Assembly: GCF_023715885.1 (NCBI RefSeq)
Contig: NZ_JAMBOY010000003.1
Coordinates: 186,001-250,000 of the forward strand
DNA from: Microbacterium hydrocarbonoxydans
GTDB lineage: Bacteria > Actinomycetota > Actinomycetes > Actinomycetales > Microbacteriaceae
DNA length: 64,000 bases
Direction of reading: 5' to 3'
Under the pieces are notes generated by a model. The model searched no databases. It was given only the letters and a program-made list of their open reading frames with translations, and was not told the DNA's origin. This document shows, piece after piece, positions 7,480 through 18,400 of the stretch; position 1 is the stretch's first letter; each line of letters begins with the position of its first letter. The position numbers and the translations under genes are program-made.

Positions 7480-7504
7480 GAAAACCCCAGGTCGGCGGCA
7501 GGGC

Positions 7505-7993
7505 TTACCGGTAGTTGATGAACTGCAGGTCGATGTCGAGATCGGACCCCTTGAGGAGGGCGATCACGGCCTGCAGGTCGTCTCGACTCTTCGACTGCAC
7601 GCGCAGCTCGTCGCCCTGGATCTGGCTCTTGACGCCCTTCGGGCCCTCGTCGCGGATGATCTTGCCGATCTTCTTCGCGTTCTCCGAGGAGATGCCGTCC
7701 TTGAGGGACGACACGATGCGGAACTCCTTGCCGCTCGCGAAAGGGTCGCCCGACTCGAGGCTCTTGAGGGAGATGCCCCGCTTGATGAGCTTGGACTGGA
7801 AGACGTCGAGCACGGCGTTCGCGCGCTCCTCCGTGTTGGCGGTGATCAGGACCTGCTCGCCGCTCCAGGCGATCGACGCACCGGTGCCCTTGAAGTCATA
7901 GCGCTGCTCGATCTCCTTGCGGGCCTGGTTGAGGGCGTTCTCGGCCTCCTGGTGATCCACTTTCGAGACGATGTCAAAGGAACTGTCAGCCAT
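7505..7993 (-). CDS. yajQ: YajQ family nucleotide-binding protein (UPF0234)
   Basis: This 162-residue protein begins [16 protein letters not shown] and ends [10 protein letters not shown], both hallmarks of the YajQ family. Members have two RNP-like folds; some bind c-di-GMP or RNA, but the role in actinobacteria is not established. The start is set by the conserved N-terminus. A -10 element TACACT (8005-8000 on the minus strand) ends 6 bases before the ATG, so the mRNA is probably leaderless. It is the first clear host gene beyond the integrated element. Confidence 0.93.
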   Translation of the reverse strand: MADSSFDIVSKVDHQEAENALNQARKEIEQRYDFKGTGASIAWSGEQVLITANTEERANAVLDVFQSKLIKRGISLKSLESGDPFASGKEFRIVSSLKDGISSENAKKIGKIIRDEGPKGVKSQIQGDELRVQSKSRDDLQAVIALLKGSDLDIDLQFINYR

Positions 7994-7999
7994 ACGGAG

Positions 8000-8005
8000 A
8001 GTGTA
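8000..8005 (-). promoter_or_regulatory. -10 box of leaderless yajQ promoter
   Basis: TACACT on the minus strand is separated by six bases (CTCCGT) from the yajQ ATG. Transcription would therefore start at or within a base or two of the initiation codon. Confidence 0.55.
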
Positions 8006-8079
8006 ACGATCGGAGACGCGGGAGGCATGCGTCGGCGTTGCTTCCTCGTTCCCGTGCGCGCCGGTCTTACCGTGGAGAC

Positions 8080-8232
8080 ATGGCACGGGTAGGGGGACGG
8101 AATCTGGCGATGAGCTGGATCGCGGGTGTGCTGTGCACGGGTGTGATCCTGGGGCTCCTCTGGTTCGCGATCCCCATAGTGCCCACCCTCGCGACGTTCG
8201 CCGGCGACACTCTGCGAACGCTGCTTCCCTGA
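8080..8232 (+). CDS. Small single-pass membrane protein (50 aa)
   Basis: The chosen ATG at 8080 has TACCGT 6 bases upstream, a leaderless arrangement; there is no Shine-Dalgarno sequence. The protein has a short basic N-terminus ([10 protein letters not shown]) and one hydrophobic segment at about residues 11-33 ([20 protein letters not shown]). It is divergent from yajQ with an 86-bp gap. No function is known. Confidence 0.5.
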   Translation: MARVGGRNLAMSWIAGVLCTGVILGLLWFAIPIVPTLATFAGDTLRTLLP

Positions 8233-8353
8233 CGACCCTCGAGCGCCAGGATCCGCGCCGCGACCGGTCGGGCGACACGTCGGCACGCCTCCGGGGGAGG
8301 GCCGACGCGCGGCGGTAATCTCGCAGAGCACACATCCGATGAGAGGCGCACCC

Positions 8354-9382
8354 ATGAGTGACCCCGAGGTTCCCCAGCCCGAGCGGCGGAAGGACGTCGA
8401 TGACGTCGTCGACAGCGCGAACGCTGGACTCGACGCCGCCGAGGCCGCCCGCGCGGACGTCCCCGGTCGTTCGTCGACGGATGCCGCGGAGGGCGACGTC
8501 CCCGCACCGCGCACGGATCCCGCCGTCGACCCCGATCTCGCCGCCTTCGAGGCGGCCGAACGCGAGCACCCCGGCACGTTCTCCACGCCGGAGCTGAACG
8601 ACCTCGCGCGCTCCGAGGAGCGCGATTCCTCCTTCTCCGATCGGGATGCCGACGCAACGGCCGCGCACTCCGCTCCGAGCGCGCGCAACGAGTCGACGAT
8701 GGCGTCTGCTGCCTACTCGTCGCCCGACGACACCGAGACGCGCGTCGTGCCCTCGGAGCCGGTCGTCGCGGAGAGGACGGCCGTCGCGGAGCCGGCCGCC
8801 GCCCCCACCTTCGCTCAGCAGCCCATCTTCGTCCAGGCGCCCGAGCCGCCGCGCGAGCGCGGCAACCGTGGGACCGCCGGAGCCATCGGGCTGCTCGCGA
8901 CCCTCGCGTTCGCGATCCTGTACCTCGGCACGACGCTGGGTCTCGGCGCGTGGACCGGGGACGTCACCGCCGAGAACATCGGGGAGGCCGCCCTCGCCCC
9001 GCTGACGACCTGGGGCTTCTGGGTGCCGGTCGTGGTCTTCTTCCTCGGGTTCTGGCTGCTCGGTGCCTTCATCAACCGCGGCCGGTGGGGCCTGTGGGTG
9101 GTGTTCGGCATCATCGTCGGCCTCTTCGCCTGGGGCGGCCACCTGCTCGGTCAGCTGTTCGAAGAGCGGTTCTGGCTGCTCACCGCCCGCGAGGGAAGCG
9201 AACTGATCGGCGAGCAGCTGTTCGCGCCGCTCGCGATCGCCGCCTTCGTGTTCGGTCGTGAGCTGACCATCTGGTTCGGAGCGTGGGTAGCCCGCAGCGG
9301 AGCCCGCAAGACCGAGCTCAATGCCGAGGCCCAGCGCGAGTACGAGCGCACTCTCGAGGCCGGCCCGACCCTTTCGAGGTGA
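8354..9382 (+). CDS. Uncharacterised membrane protein with long disordered N-terminus
   Basis: This 342-residue protein starts at [13 protein letters not shown]. Residues 1-170 are low complexity, rich in Ala, Asp, Glu, Pro and Ser, and are probably cytoplasmic and disordered. Four hydrophobic segments follow at about 175-198, 217-240, 246-268 and 290-312, then a basic C-terminal tail. No catalytic motif is visible. The stop overlaps the next start (TGATG), so the two membrane proteins are likely co-translated and may work together. Confidence 0.75.
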   Translation: MSDPEVPQPERRKDVDDVVDSANAGLDAAEAARADVPGRSSTDAAEGDVPAPRTDPAVDPDLAAFEAAEREHPGTFSTPELNDLARSEERDSSFSDRDADATAAHSAPSARNESTMASAAYSSPDDTETRVVPSEPVVAERTAVAEPAAAPTFAQQPIFVQAPEPPRERGNRGTAGAIGLLATLAFAILYLGTTLGLGAWTGDVTAENIGEAALAPLTTWGFWVPVVVFFLGFWLLGAFINRGRWGLWVVFGIIVGLFAWGGHLLGQLFEERFWLLTAREGSELIGEQLFAPLAIAAFVFGRELTIWFGAWVARSGARKTELNAEAQREYERTLEAGPTLSR

Positions 9383-9882
9383 TGGCCGAGACTTCGTCGC
9401 CGAACCCCCGCGGACACGGATCCGCGGGGGTTTCGCGCGTCCTGGCGCTCACTCTCGCCACGATCGGTTTCTTCGCGCTGGCAGTGTTCGGACTGGGTGC
9501 TCTCAGCGTCGCGACCGACGCCGACATCATCGCAGTTCGCGGCCTCGGGCAGATTCCGGGGGTGGTCGGGATGCTCGCGGCTCTCCTCGCCTTCGCGATC
9601 ATGCTGTGGTCGTCGCTGCGCCGACAGCATCCGTCGTTCCTGTCGGTGCCGACGACGGCTCTCGCCGCCGCCCTGTCCCACCTGATCGTGCTGTGGGTTG
9701 CGGTGCTGCTGGCGCGCGGCGATCTCGTCGTCGCGACGGCGGTGGCCGGTGATCTGGTGCGTGGTGGAGCGAGTGCCGTGCTTCTGGTGGCGGCGGCGAT
9801 CGCGGCCTGGGCGGGCGTGGCCCTCCGCCGCACCAGATCTGGCCGGCCGAGATGGCCGTGGGAGGACGAGGGCCCGGAGTGA
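9382..9882 (+). CDS. Uncharacterised four-helix membrane protein
   Basis: This 166-residue protein starts at the ATG overlapping the preceding stop. Hydrophobic segments lie at about residues 19-43, 57-77, 89-110 and 124-147, with a basic, Trp-containing C-terminal tail ([16 protein letters not shown]). It has no recognised family signature. Coupling to the upstream membrane protein suggests a shared role. Confidence 0.75.
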   Translation: MAETSSPNPRGHGSAGVSRVLALTLATIGFFALAVFGLGALSVATDADIIAVRGLGQIPGVVGMLAALLAFAIMLWSSLRRQHPSFLSVPTTALAAALSHLIVLWVAVLLARGDLVVATAVAGDLVRGGASAVLLVAAAIAAWAGVALRRTRSGRPRWPWEDEGPE

Positions 9883-9942
9883 TGCCCCGCCGTCCAGCGT
9901 GAAATCGCCACGCAGGGCGTGCGCGCATCGTACGCTCTACGT

Positions 9943-10590
9943 GTGGAGCGCTCACTGGAGACGCAGGTCGACCAGGCCGTGGAGGCCTGGCTTCGCTGGG
10001 TGCCGCGCTGGGAGCCGGCCACCCATCGGGGGCGCGTCGCGCCCTGTCGCCGGTGCCTCGGGTCCCCGATCCTCTCCGCGGCCGGCATCGGCGCGAACGC
10101 CCCGCACGGCGTGCAGCACGGTCTGTCGACCCGCATGAAGACCATCGTCGACCATGCGGTCGCGGAGTACACCGCGCGGAACCTGCCGATGCTGCAACGG
10201 GAGCTGGATCAGCAGGCCGCCCGCAACCGCGCGCGCAGCTATCGCCCGGCGGACGACCTGGATCCCGAGTTCGACGGCCTGCCGCTCGACCCGGAGCCGG
10301 TGCCAGGCGCGCCATTCCTGTTCACGATCGCGGGCCTTGCCGATGACGAGTCCGCGGCGCTGCCGCCGCTCCCGCCTCTGACGGACGAGGCCAAGGCAGC
10401 GCTGCGCCAGGAGGTGGCGCTGGCGGACGAGTACGCCAACATGGTGGGCCGTGAGATCTGCGGCATCCTGCTCCGCCATCGCATCCGCATCCAGGCGGCC
10501 ATCTCGCAGCACGTCGAGCCGCAGATCGAGGCGATGCTCGCAGAGCTGACGCAGTCGCTCGACTCTCCCTTCGACCCCGACCTGCCGTGA
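9943..10590 (+). CDS. Conserved hypothetical protein (215 aa)
   Basis: The start is placed at GTG 9943 (MERSLETQVDQAVEAWLRW), because TACGCT at 9931-9936 leaves a 6-base gap and predicts a leaderless mRNA. A GTG at 9919 is an in-frame alternative but lies upstream of that -10 box. A Cys pair in CRRCLGSPIL may bind metal. The middle is Asp/Pro-rich and the C-terminus is helical (EYANMVGREICGILLRHRIR). It looks soluble. It sits just upstream of the rpsL promoter, but its product is unassigned. Confidence 0.65.
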   Translation: MERSLETQVDQAVEAWLRWVPRWEPATHRGRVAPCRRCLGSPILSAAGIGANAPHGVQHGLSTRMKTIVDHAVAEYTARNLPMLQRELDQQAARNRARSYRPADDLDPEFDGLPLDPEPVPGAPFLFTIAGLADDESAALPPLPPLTDEAKAALRQEVALADEYANMVGREICGILLRHRIRIQAAISQHVEPQIEAMLAELTQSLDSPFDPDLP

Positions 10591-10612
10591 TCGCTGGACG
10601 GTCGGCGCACAT

Positions 10613-10642
10613 TTGACCGCTCACGTTACGCGGCATTACACT
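10613..10642 (+). promoter_or_regulatory. Promoter of the rpsL-rpsG-fusA operon
   Basis: TTGACC (10613-10618) and TACACT (10637-10642) are separated by 18 bp and match the primary sigma factor consensus well. The predicted transcript has a leader of about 160 nt before rpsL. The region from 10591 to 10808 holds no gene. Confidence 0.75.
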
Positions 10643-10808
10643 TGATCAGGTGTGTGCACGTCTCGACGTGCGCGCTGGGCGTCGGCTCCATGGCCGGTCC
10701 GCCCCCACGGCATACCCACCACCGCAAAGCTCGCCGGTTCCGGCGTGCCGGTGGGTCATGATGTGAAACCCATCACGCTGTCACCGTGCAGCACTATGAG
10801 GAGAGAAC

Positions 10809-11177
10809 GTGCCAACCATTCAGCAGTTGGTTCGCAAGGGTCGCTCGCCCAAGGTCTCGAAGACCAAGGCGCCGGCGCTCAAGTCGAACCCGCAGCAGGC
10901 CGGGGTCTGCACCCGCGTCTACACCACCACCCCGAAGAAGCCGAACTCGGCGATGCGCAAGGTCGCTCGTGTGAAGCTCCGCAACGGCACCGAGGTCACC
11001 GCCTACATCCCCGGTGAGGGCCACAACCTGCAGGAGCACTCGCTGGTGCTCGTGCGCGGTGGTCGTGTCAAGGACCTCCCCGGTGTCCGTTACAAGATCG
11101 TCCGCGGCGCCCTGGACACCCAGGCCGTCAAGAACCGTAAGCAGGCTCGCAGCCGCTACGGCGCGAAGAAGGGCTGA
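10809..11177 (+). CDS. rpsL: 30S ribosomal protein S12
   Basis: This 122-residue decoding-centre protein has the conserved start [12 protein letters not shown] and ends RSRYGAKKG. It uses a GTG codon preceded by AGGAGAGAAC. Lys43 (in [10 protein letters not shown]) and Lys88 (in [10 protein letters not shown]), the classical streptomycin-resistance positions, are both wild type. It is the first gene of the str operon and lies 5 bp before rpsG. Confidence 0.98.
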   Translation: MPTIQQLVRKGRSPKVSKTKAPALKSNPQQAGVCTRVYTTTPKKPNSAMRKVARVKLRNGTEVTAYIPGEGHNLQEHSLVLVRGGRVKDLPGVRYKIVRGALDTQAVKNRKQARSRYGAKKG

Positions 11178-11182
11178 GTCCA

Positions 11183-11653
11183 ATGCCTCGTAAGGGTCCC
11201 GCCCCCAAGCGTCCCGTCGTCAACGACCCGGTCTACGGCGCTCCGATCGTCAGCCAGCTGGTCAACAAGATCCTGGTCGACGGCAAGAAGTCGCTCGCCG
11301 AGTCGATCGTCTACAACGCCCTCCGCGGCGTCGAGGCGAAGAATGGCCAGGACGCTGTCGCCACGCTGAAGAAGGCGCTCGACAACGTCCGCCCGACTCT
11401 CGAGGTCAAGAGCCGCCGCGTCGGTGGCTCGACCTACCAGGTGCCGGTCGAGGTCAAGCCTCACCGCGCCAACACCCTCGCCCTGCGCTGGCTCGTGAGC
11501 TACGCCAAGGGTCGTCGTGAGAAGACGATGACCGAGCGTCTGCAGAACGAGATCCTCGACGCGTCGAACGGTCTGGGTGCCGCGGTCAAGCGCCGCGAGG
11601 ACACCCACAAGATGGCCGAGTCGAACCGCGCGTTCGCTCACTACCGCTGGTGA
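11183..11653 (+). CDS. rpsG: 30S ribosomal protein S7
   Basis: This 156-residue primary 16S rRNA-binding protein organises the 30S head. It opens [19 protein letters not shown], the actinobacterial form, and ends AFAHYRW. It is at full family length and lies between rpsL and fusA in the standard str order. The 84-bp gap to fusA contains a G+C-rich stretch but no clear terminator, so read-through to fusA is expected. Confidence 0.98.
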   Translation: MPRKGPAPKRPVVNDPVYGAPIVSQLVNKILVDGKKSLAESIVYNALRGVEAKNGQDAVATLKKALDNVRPTLEVKSRRVGGSTYQVPVEVKPHRANTLALRWLVSYAKGRREKTMTERLQNEILDASNGLGAAVKRREDTHKMAESNRAFAHYRW

Positions 11654-11737
11654 CAGCCTCGCCCGCCTCCGGCCACACGCCGGGGGCGGGCACCCCCTCT
11701 TCGCAGTACGACTGCACGAAAAGATAAGGACACTCCT

Positions 11738-13852
11738 GTGGCACAAGACGTGCTCACCGACCTGAGCAAGGTTCGGAACATCGGCATCATGGCGCACATC
11801 GATGCTGGAAAGACCACGACGACCGAGCGCATCCTGTTCTACACGGGCGTCAACCACAAGCTCGGCGAGACGCACGACGGCGCCTCGACCACCGACTGGA
11901 TGGAGCAGGAGAAGGAGCGCGGCATCACGATCACGTCTGCCGCCGTGACCTGCTTCTGGAACAAGAACCAGATCAACATCATCGACACCCCTGGTCACGT
12001 GGACTTCACGGTCGAGGTGGAGCGCTCGCTCCGCGTCCTCGACGGCGCTGTCGCCGTGTTCGACGGCAAGGAGGGCGTCGAGCCCCAGTCCGAGACCGTG
12101 TGGCGTCAGGCCGACAAGTACAACGTCCCCCGCATCTGCTTCGTCAACAAGATGGACAAGCTCGGCGCGGACTTCTACTTCACCGTCGACACCATCATCA
12201 ACCGCCTCGGTGCCAAGCCCCTCGTGCTGCAGCTCCCGATCGGCGCCGAGAACGACTTCGTCGGCGTCATCGACCTCGTCGAGATGCGCGCGCTGGTCTG
12301 GCCCGGCGACGCCAAGGGTGACGTGACCATGGGTGCGTCGTACGAGATCCAGGAGATCCCGGCCGACCTCAAGGACAAGGCCGAGGAGTACCGCCAGCAG
12401 CTGCTGGAGACGGTCGCCGAGACCGACGAGGAGCTTCTGGAGAAGTTCTTCGGCGGCGAGGAGCTCACGGTCGCCGAGATCAAGGGCGCCATCCGCAAGA
12501 TGGTCGTCGCCTCGGAGATCTATCCCGTGCTCTGCGGCTCGGCCTTCAAGAACCGCGGTGTGCAGCCGATGCTGGACGCTGTCGTCGACTACCTCCCGTC
12601 TCCGCTGGACGTGCCCGCCATCGAGGCGCACGACCCGAAGGACGAGGAGAAGATCATCGAGCGTCACCCCGACGCGAAGGACCCGTTCGCGGCCCTGGCC
12701 TTCAAGGTCGCCGTCCACCCGTTCTTCGGTCGTCTGACCTACGTGCGCGTCTACTCGGGCGAGCTCGAGTCGGGCGCCCAGGTCATCAACTCGACCAAGG
12801 GCAAGAAGGAGCGCATCGGGAAGATCTTCCAGATGCACGCCAACAAGGAGAACCCGGTCGAGAAGCTGACCGCCGGCAACATCTACGCCGTGATCGGCCT
12901 GAAGGACACCACCACCGGTGACACCCTCGCCGCGATCGACGCGCCGGTCGTCCTCGAGTCGATGACGTTCCCGGAGCCGGTGATCGAGGTCGCCATCGAG
13001 CCGAAGACCAAGGCCGACCAGGAGAAGCTGGGTCTCGCGATCCAGAAGCTCGCTGAGGAGGACCCGACCTTCCGTACCGAGCTCAACCCCGAGACCGGTC
13101 AGACGACCATCAAGGGCATGGGCGAGCTGCACCTCGACATCCTCGTCGACCGCATGAAGCGCGAGTTCCGCGTCGAGGCGAACGTCGGCAAGCCGCAGGT
13201 GGCGTACCGCGAGACGATCCGCAAGGCCGTCGAGAAGCACGACTACACGCACAAGAAGCAGACCGGTGGATCGGGCCAGTTCGCCAAGATCCAGTTCAAC
13301 ATCGAGCCGCTCGAGCTCGACGGCGAGAAGACCTACGAGTTCGTGAACTCGGTCACCGGTGGTCGCATCCCGCGTGAGTACATCGGCTCGATCGACGCCG
13401 GTTTCCAGGACGCCATGAACGTCGGCGTGCTCGCCGGCTACCCGATGGTGGGCGTCAAGGCGACCATCGTCGACGGTGCGGCGCACGACGTCGACTCCTC
13501 GGAGATGGCGTTCAAGATCGCGGGCTCCATGGGCTTCAAGGAGGCCGCTCGTCGCGCCAACCCCGTGCTGCTCGAGCCGCTGATGGCCGTCGAGGTCCGT
13601 ACTCCCGAGGAGTACATGGGCGACGTCATCGGCGACCTGAACTCGCGTCGTGGCCAGATCCAGTCGATGGAGGACGCCGCCGGCGTCAAGGTCGTGCGCG
13701 CCTCGGTGCCGCTGTCCGAGATGTTCGGCTACATCGGCGACCTGCGCTCGAAGACCTCCGGCCGTGCCGTCTACTCCATGGAGTTCGACAGCTACGCCGA
13801 GGTCCCGCGCGCCGTGGCCGACGAGATCGTCCAGAAGGCCAAGGGCGAGTAA
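11738..13852 (+). CDS. fusA: Elongation factor G
   Basis: This 704-residue translocase GTPase starts at GTG. The G domain shows [15 protein letters not shown] (G1), RGITI (G2), DTPGHVDF (G3) and NKMDK (G4). Domain IV contains the conserved [11 protein letters not shown] segment and the C-terminus is intact. The 5' spacer carries AAGATAAGGA upstream of the start. A strong hairpin follows the stop (13859-13888), separating it from tuf. Confidence 0.98.
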   Translation: MAQDVLTDLSKVRNIGIMAHIDAGKTTTTERILFYTGVNHKLGETHDGASTTDWMEQEKERGITITSAAVTCFWNKNQINIIDTPGHVDFTVEVERSLRVLDGAVAVFDGKEGVEPQSETVWRQADKYNVPRICFVNKMDKLGADFYFTVDTIINRLGAKPLVLQLPIGAENDFVGVIDLVEMRALVWPGDAKGDVTMGASYEIQEIPADLKDKAEEYRQQLLETVAETDEELLEKFFGGEELTVAEIKGAIRKMVVASEIYPVLCGSAFKNRGVQPMLDAVVDYLPSPLDVPAIEAHDPKDEEKIIERHPDAKDPFAALAFKVAVHPFFGRLTYVRVYSGELESGAQVINSTKGKKERIGKIFQMHANKENPVEKLTAGNIYAVIGLKDTTTGDTLAAIDAPVVLESMTFPEPVIEVAIEPKTKADQEKLGLAIQKLAEEDPTFRTELNPETGQTTIKGMGELHLDILVDRMKREFRVEANVGKPQVAYRETIRKAVEKHDYTHKKQTGGSGQFAKIQFNIEPLELDGEKTYEFVNSVTGGRIPREYIGSIDAGFQDAMNVGVLAGYPMVGVKATIVDGAAHDVDSSEMAFKIAGSMGFKEAARRANPVLLEPLMAVEVRTPEEYMGDVIGDLNSRRGQIQSMEDAAGVKVVRASVPLSEMFGYIGDLRSKTSGRAVYSMEFDSYAEVPRAVADEIVQKAKGE

Positions 13853-13858
13853 CCCTTT

Positions 13859-13888
13859 CTGGGAGCCGGGTTCCGGCCCGGCTCCCAG
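13859..13888 (+). terminator. Hairpin after fusA
   Basis: A perfect 12-bp inverted repeat, CTGGGAGCCGGG / CCCGGCTCCCAG, encloses a 6-nt loop. No T-tract follows, as is usual in high-GC actinobacteria. It probably ends or attenuates the fusA transcript before the tuf promoter region (13890-13999). Confidence 0.65.
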
Positions 13889-13999
13889 GTCACCTACAAC
13901 TTCACATTCCCTCTCTACTAAACTGAGAATCACACCCGTAGAGAACCGGTCGCAATCCAGTGCCCGGCACCTCTACAACGACGTCCTGAGGAGGACCCA

Positions 14000-15193
<1,194 letters not shown>

Positions 15194-15208
15194 GCATCTG
15201 CTTCCTGC

Positions 15209-15242
15209 GAAAGGGGTCGGACCTTCGGGTCCGGCCCCTTTC
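15209..15242 (+). terminator. tuf terminator
   Basis: A 15-bp stem with one G-U pair (GAAAGGGGTCGGACC / GGTCCGGCCCCTTTC) encloses a TTCG tetraloop and is followed by TCGTCG. It is strong enough to end the str-tuf transcription unit. Confidence 0.85.
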
Positions 15243-15276
15243 GTCGTCCCGGCGCGCATCTTCTTGATACATGGGC

Positions 15277-15304
15277 TTGAATACAACTTGAAGTGTCATA
15301 TAGG
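15277..15304 (+). promoter_or_regulatory. Candidate promoter of the giant surface protein gene
   Basis: TTGAAT (15277-15282) and TATAGG (15299-15304) are separated by 16 bp in an AT-rich island. The predicted 5' leader is about 175 nt and includes the small hairpin GCTGCAC-TTC-GTGCAGC near its start. The rest of the gap before the gene holds no recognisable element. Confidence 0.45.
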
Positions 15305-15487
15305 GTGAGAGTCGCTGCACTTCGTGCAGCCCGTGTGCGTCTCCCGGGGTCAAGGCCGGGATGACGACTGTCGATGCGTTCCGCTGAAAGCCCCGAGGGT
15401 TCGCGGGCGCGCATCCGTGGTGTGCATGCGCGAGGGGAGTGCCTGCACACCGGGGAGTGGCGTGCGGGGTCATAGGGGAGTTTCAGC

Positions 15488-18400
15488 ATGCGTTCGACCC
15501 TGCGTCGAAAGATGAATCAGCGCGCCCGGAGACTGACGGCCGTCACCGCCGTCGTCTCCCTCATCGCGGGAGCACTGGCTCTCGGGGTGTCGGCGCAGAT
15601 GGCCACCGCCGCGCCCTGGGCGCCGCGCGTCTCCGCCGACAACGTCGATCCGGCGTCGGCCGGCAAGGACTTCGTGCTCGCGGGCGAGAATGTCGGCTTC
15701 GACATCGCCGTCGCGAACGCCGACGGGGGAGCGCAGTTCAACCTGAGCCTCGTGGCCACGCTCCCGGCATCCGTCTCCTTCGTCTCAGCCGGCGCGTTCG
15801 GTTCGCCGACCGTCTTCCAGGCCGGAGAGGTGCTGCCCAACCGATCGCGTACGGTCGACACCGACTGCCTCGCGGCCGGCCTTGCGCTGTCGGATGAGCC
15901 TCCGCTGTGCTCCGTGCCCGAGGGCCAGCAGGTCTGGGTGTGGTCGAACGTCAACGACCTCCCGCAGGGCGCGACCGTGTCGTCGACGGTCACGGTCGCT
16001 CCGATCGCCGACCTGTACCCCGTCGGCGGCGAGGTCGGCTTCTCGATCCGTGCGTACACGAGTGACGACCCCTCCCGCCTTCCCACATTCGACGGCTCGC
16101 CCAGCGTCGCGAAGACCACGACCCACACGTCCGGCGCGGGCACCGCGACCGACGACGTGCCCGTGCAGGCCCTGCGCATCGTGAAGAGCGAGCCGAGCGT
16201 CGAGAGCGAACTCCTCCGCGGCGTGCACCGCAACGTCACCACCTACACGCTACGGGTCGAGAACACCGCGCGCGGGGTGACGTCCGGCGTGACGGTGACC
16301 GACTACCTGCCCGCCGGCCTCGAGTACCTCGGGCTCGCCGCGATCGACAACTCCTCCCGTGCGGAGTACCCGGGCGCGGGTCCGGTGTCCGGCGGCACGA
16401 CCGCCGGGGAGAGCGTCGACACGATCCCGGTCACCGCGGCAGAGGCAGCGGCGCTGGGACTGCCCGGTGCAGGCGTGTACACGAAGATCGTGTGGACGCT
16501 GGGCGACCTGGCGGCCGGCGCGACGGCCGAGATCCGCTATCACGCCGGCGTGCCGCTCCTGGCCAATGCTCTGTGGCCCGCCGGCACCGCTCCGGCGACC
16601 GCAGCGGGCACGCAGGCTGCGAACCTCGACAACAACACGGGCTCCTCCACCCGCCACGGCGGCGCCGACAACGCCGAGGCCGCTCAGACATTCCGCAACG
16701 TCGCGGTCGTCGCGGGCACCTACCAGGGGCCCGTGCTGGGTGGTGACCCGGCATACCGCGCCGCCACCGACGATGACGACGAGATCATCGAGGCGGTCGA
16801 CATCCGCGTCGTGAAGGGCGTCGAGTCGAGCGGTCTCTTCGCCACGGGGTCCGTCGCCACCTACTCGGTGCGCGTGGACGTGAGCGAGTACGTCGACGCG
16901 TCGAACATCGTGCTGACCGACGTCATCCCGAACGGTCTCTGCCCCGCCTTCCCGGTCTCCGGCGGCGACACGGTGCTGACGATCGACGATCGCACCGTGT
17001 CGAAGGAGGGTTGGAACCTCGAGGTCCCCGGCGACGCATGCAACCTGCCGACAGAAGCGCGCGGTGCCGTGCTCTCGTCCGAGCTGCAGCTGACCGCCCT
17101 CGCGTATGACACGACCGACGGCACCTTCACCGCCACTTTCGCCGTCGACGACCTCGCCGCTGGTGCCTCCTTCACCGGGGAGTATTCCGTCATGCAGCGC
17201 CCGAACTACACCGGCGCGAACGGCGGGACGAGCTCGGGCGACCGGTTCCTCAACCGGGTCCAGGTCGCAGCCGAGACCACCCCGATCGCGGCGATCGCGA
17301 ACGACCCGGCGCTGAGCGCGAAGGTCGGCGGCACCCGTCACGCGCTCGACGACTCGTCGGCACTGATCACCTCGAACTACACCGGTCTCGAGAAGGTCGT
17401 GCTCGAGCGCGGCGACTCGCCGACGGATGCAGACGCGACGTGGTCCGCCGAGAGTTCGACGCCGTTTTCGCCCGGCGACGACGTCTGGTACCGCGTGACG
17501 GTGCCGTTCGCGACGGGTATCGACACGCGCAACCCCATCCTCACCGACTACCTCCCCGAGGGCGTCGAGATCGCCGAGATCCAGTATGGATTCCGCGGCA
17601 TGCCCGGCTTCACCGACACCACCGGACCCGTGGCCTGGGGTTCCGGCACGTTCCCGACGGACTACATCCCGAACACCGCGGCGAGCGGCACTTCGCTCAC
17701 GTGGGAGTTCGGCGCCCACAACCGCAACGCCAGTGGCGACCGCTTCATGCCGGCCGGGAGCGCGGCGATCATCTACATCCGCGCCGAGGTCGTCTCGCAG
17801 TCGGCATCGCGCGACGACGTCGACAGCCCGCTGAACCACGCCAAGTACCAGCAGGTCAACGTCGACGGCGAGATCTCGTTCCTGCGCGACGACGCGGGCA
17901 TCGACCTCGACTGGGGAGCGACCCTGACCAAGGGCATCCGCGCGGTCAACGGCTCCGTGATCGGCGACGGCTTCGGCGCGCGGATCCCCACGCGCCAGGT
18001 CGTGCAGGGGGATGCCGTCGAATACCGCATCGACGTCACCGCACCGCAGAACACGACGACCGACCACGTGGTCTGGGACGTCCTGCCCGCCGGTGTCACG
18101 AAGGCGGACGTCGGCTCGTTCACCTCGGAGCTCTACGACGCGGGCACCGCCACGACCATCCCCGCCGGTGACGTCACCGTCGCGGCCTACGACGACGGCG
18201 ACACCCTGCCCGACGGCATCTCGCTGGCGAGCGAGTTCGCCGGTCGCTCGGTGATCGCGTGGAAGGTCGGTGCCTCGGTGGCCGGCTCGACGGCCGCGAC
18301 GGAGACCGCCCCTCAGCAGGTGCGCGGACTGACCCTGGGTTACACGCTGACCGTGCCGGCGGGGGTCGCGGGCGGCGGAGCCGCCGCACAGCTCACCCAG

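Noticed and set aside
7994..9142. N-terminal extension of the yajQ frame to 545 codons
   Set aside because: The YajQ family starts at MADSSFDI, and a -10 box ends 6 bases before that ATG. The upstream part is antisense to the membrane-protein genes.
11156..13933. A 925-codon open frame on the minus strand opposite rpsG and fusA
   Set aside because: It is an artefact of high G+C codon bias: the frame mirrors fusA, is Leu/Val/Asp/Arg-rich low complexity, and has no ribosome-binding site or family resemblance.
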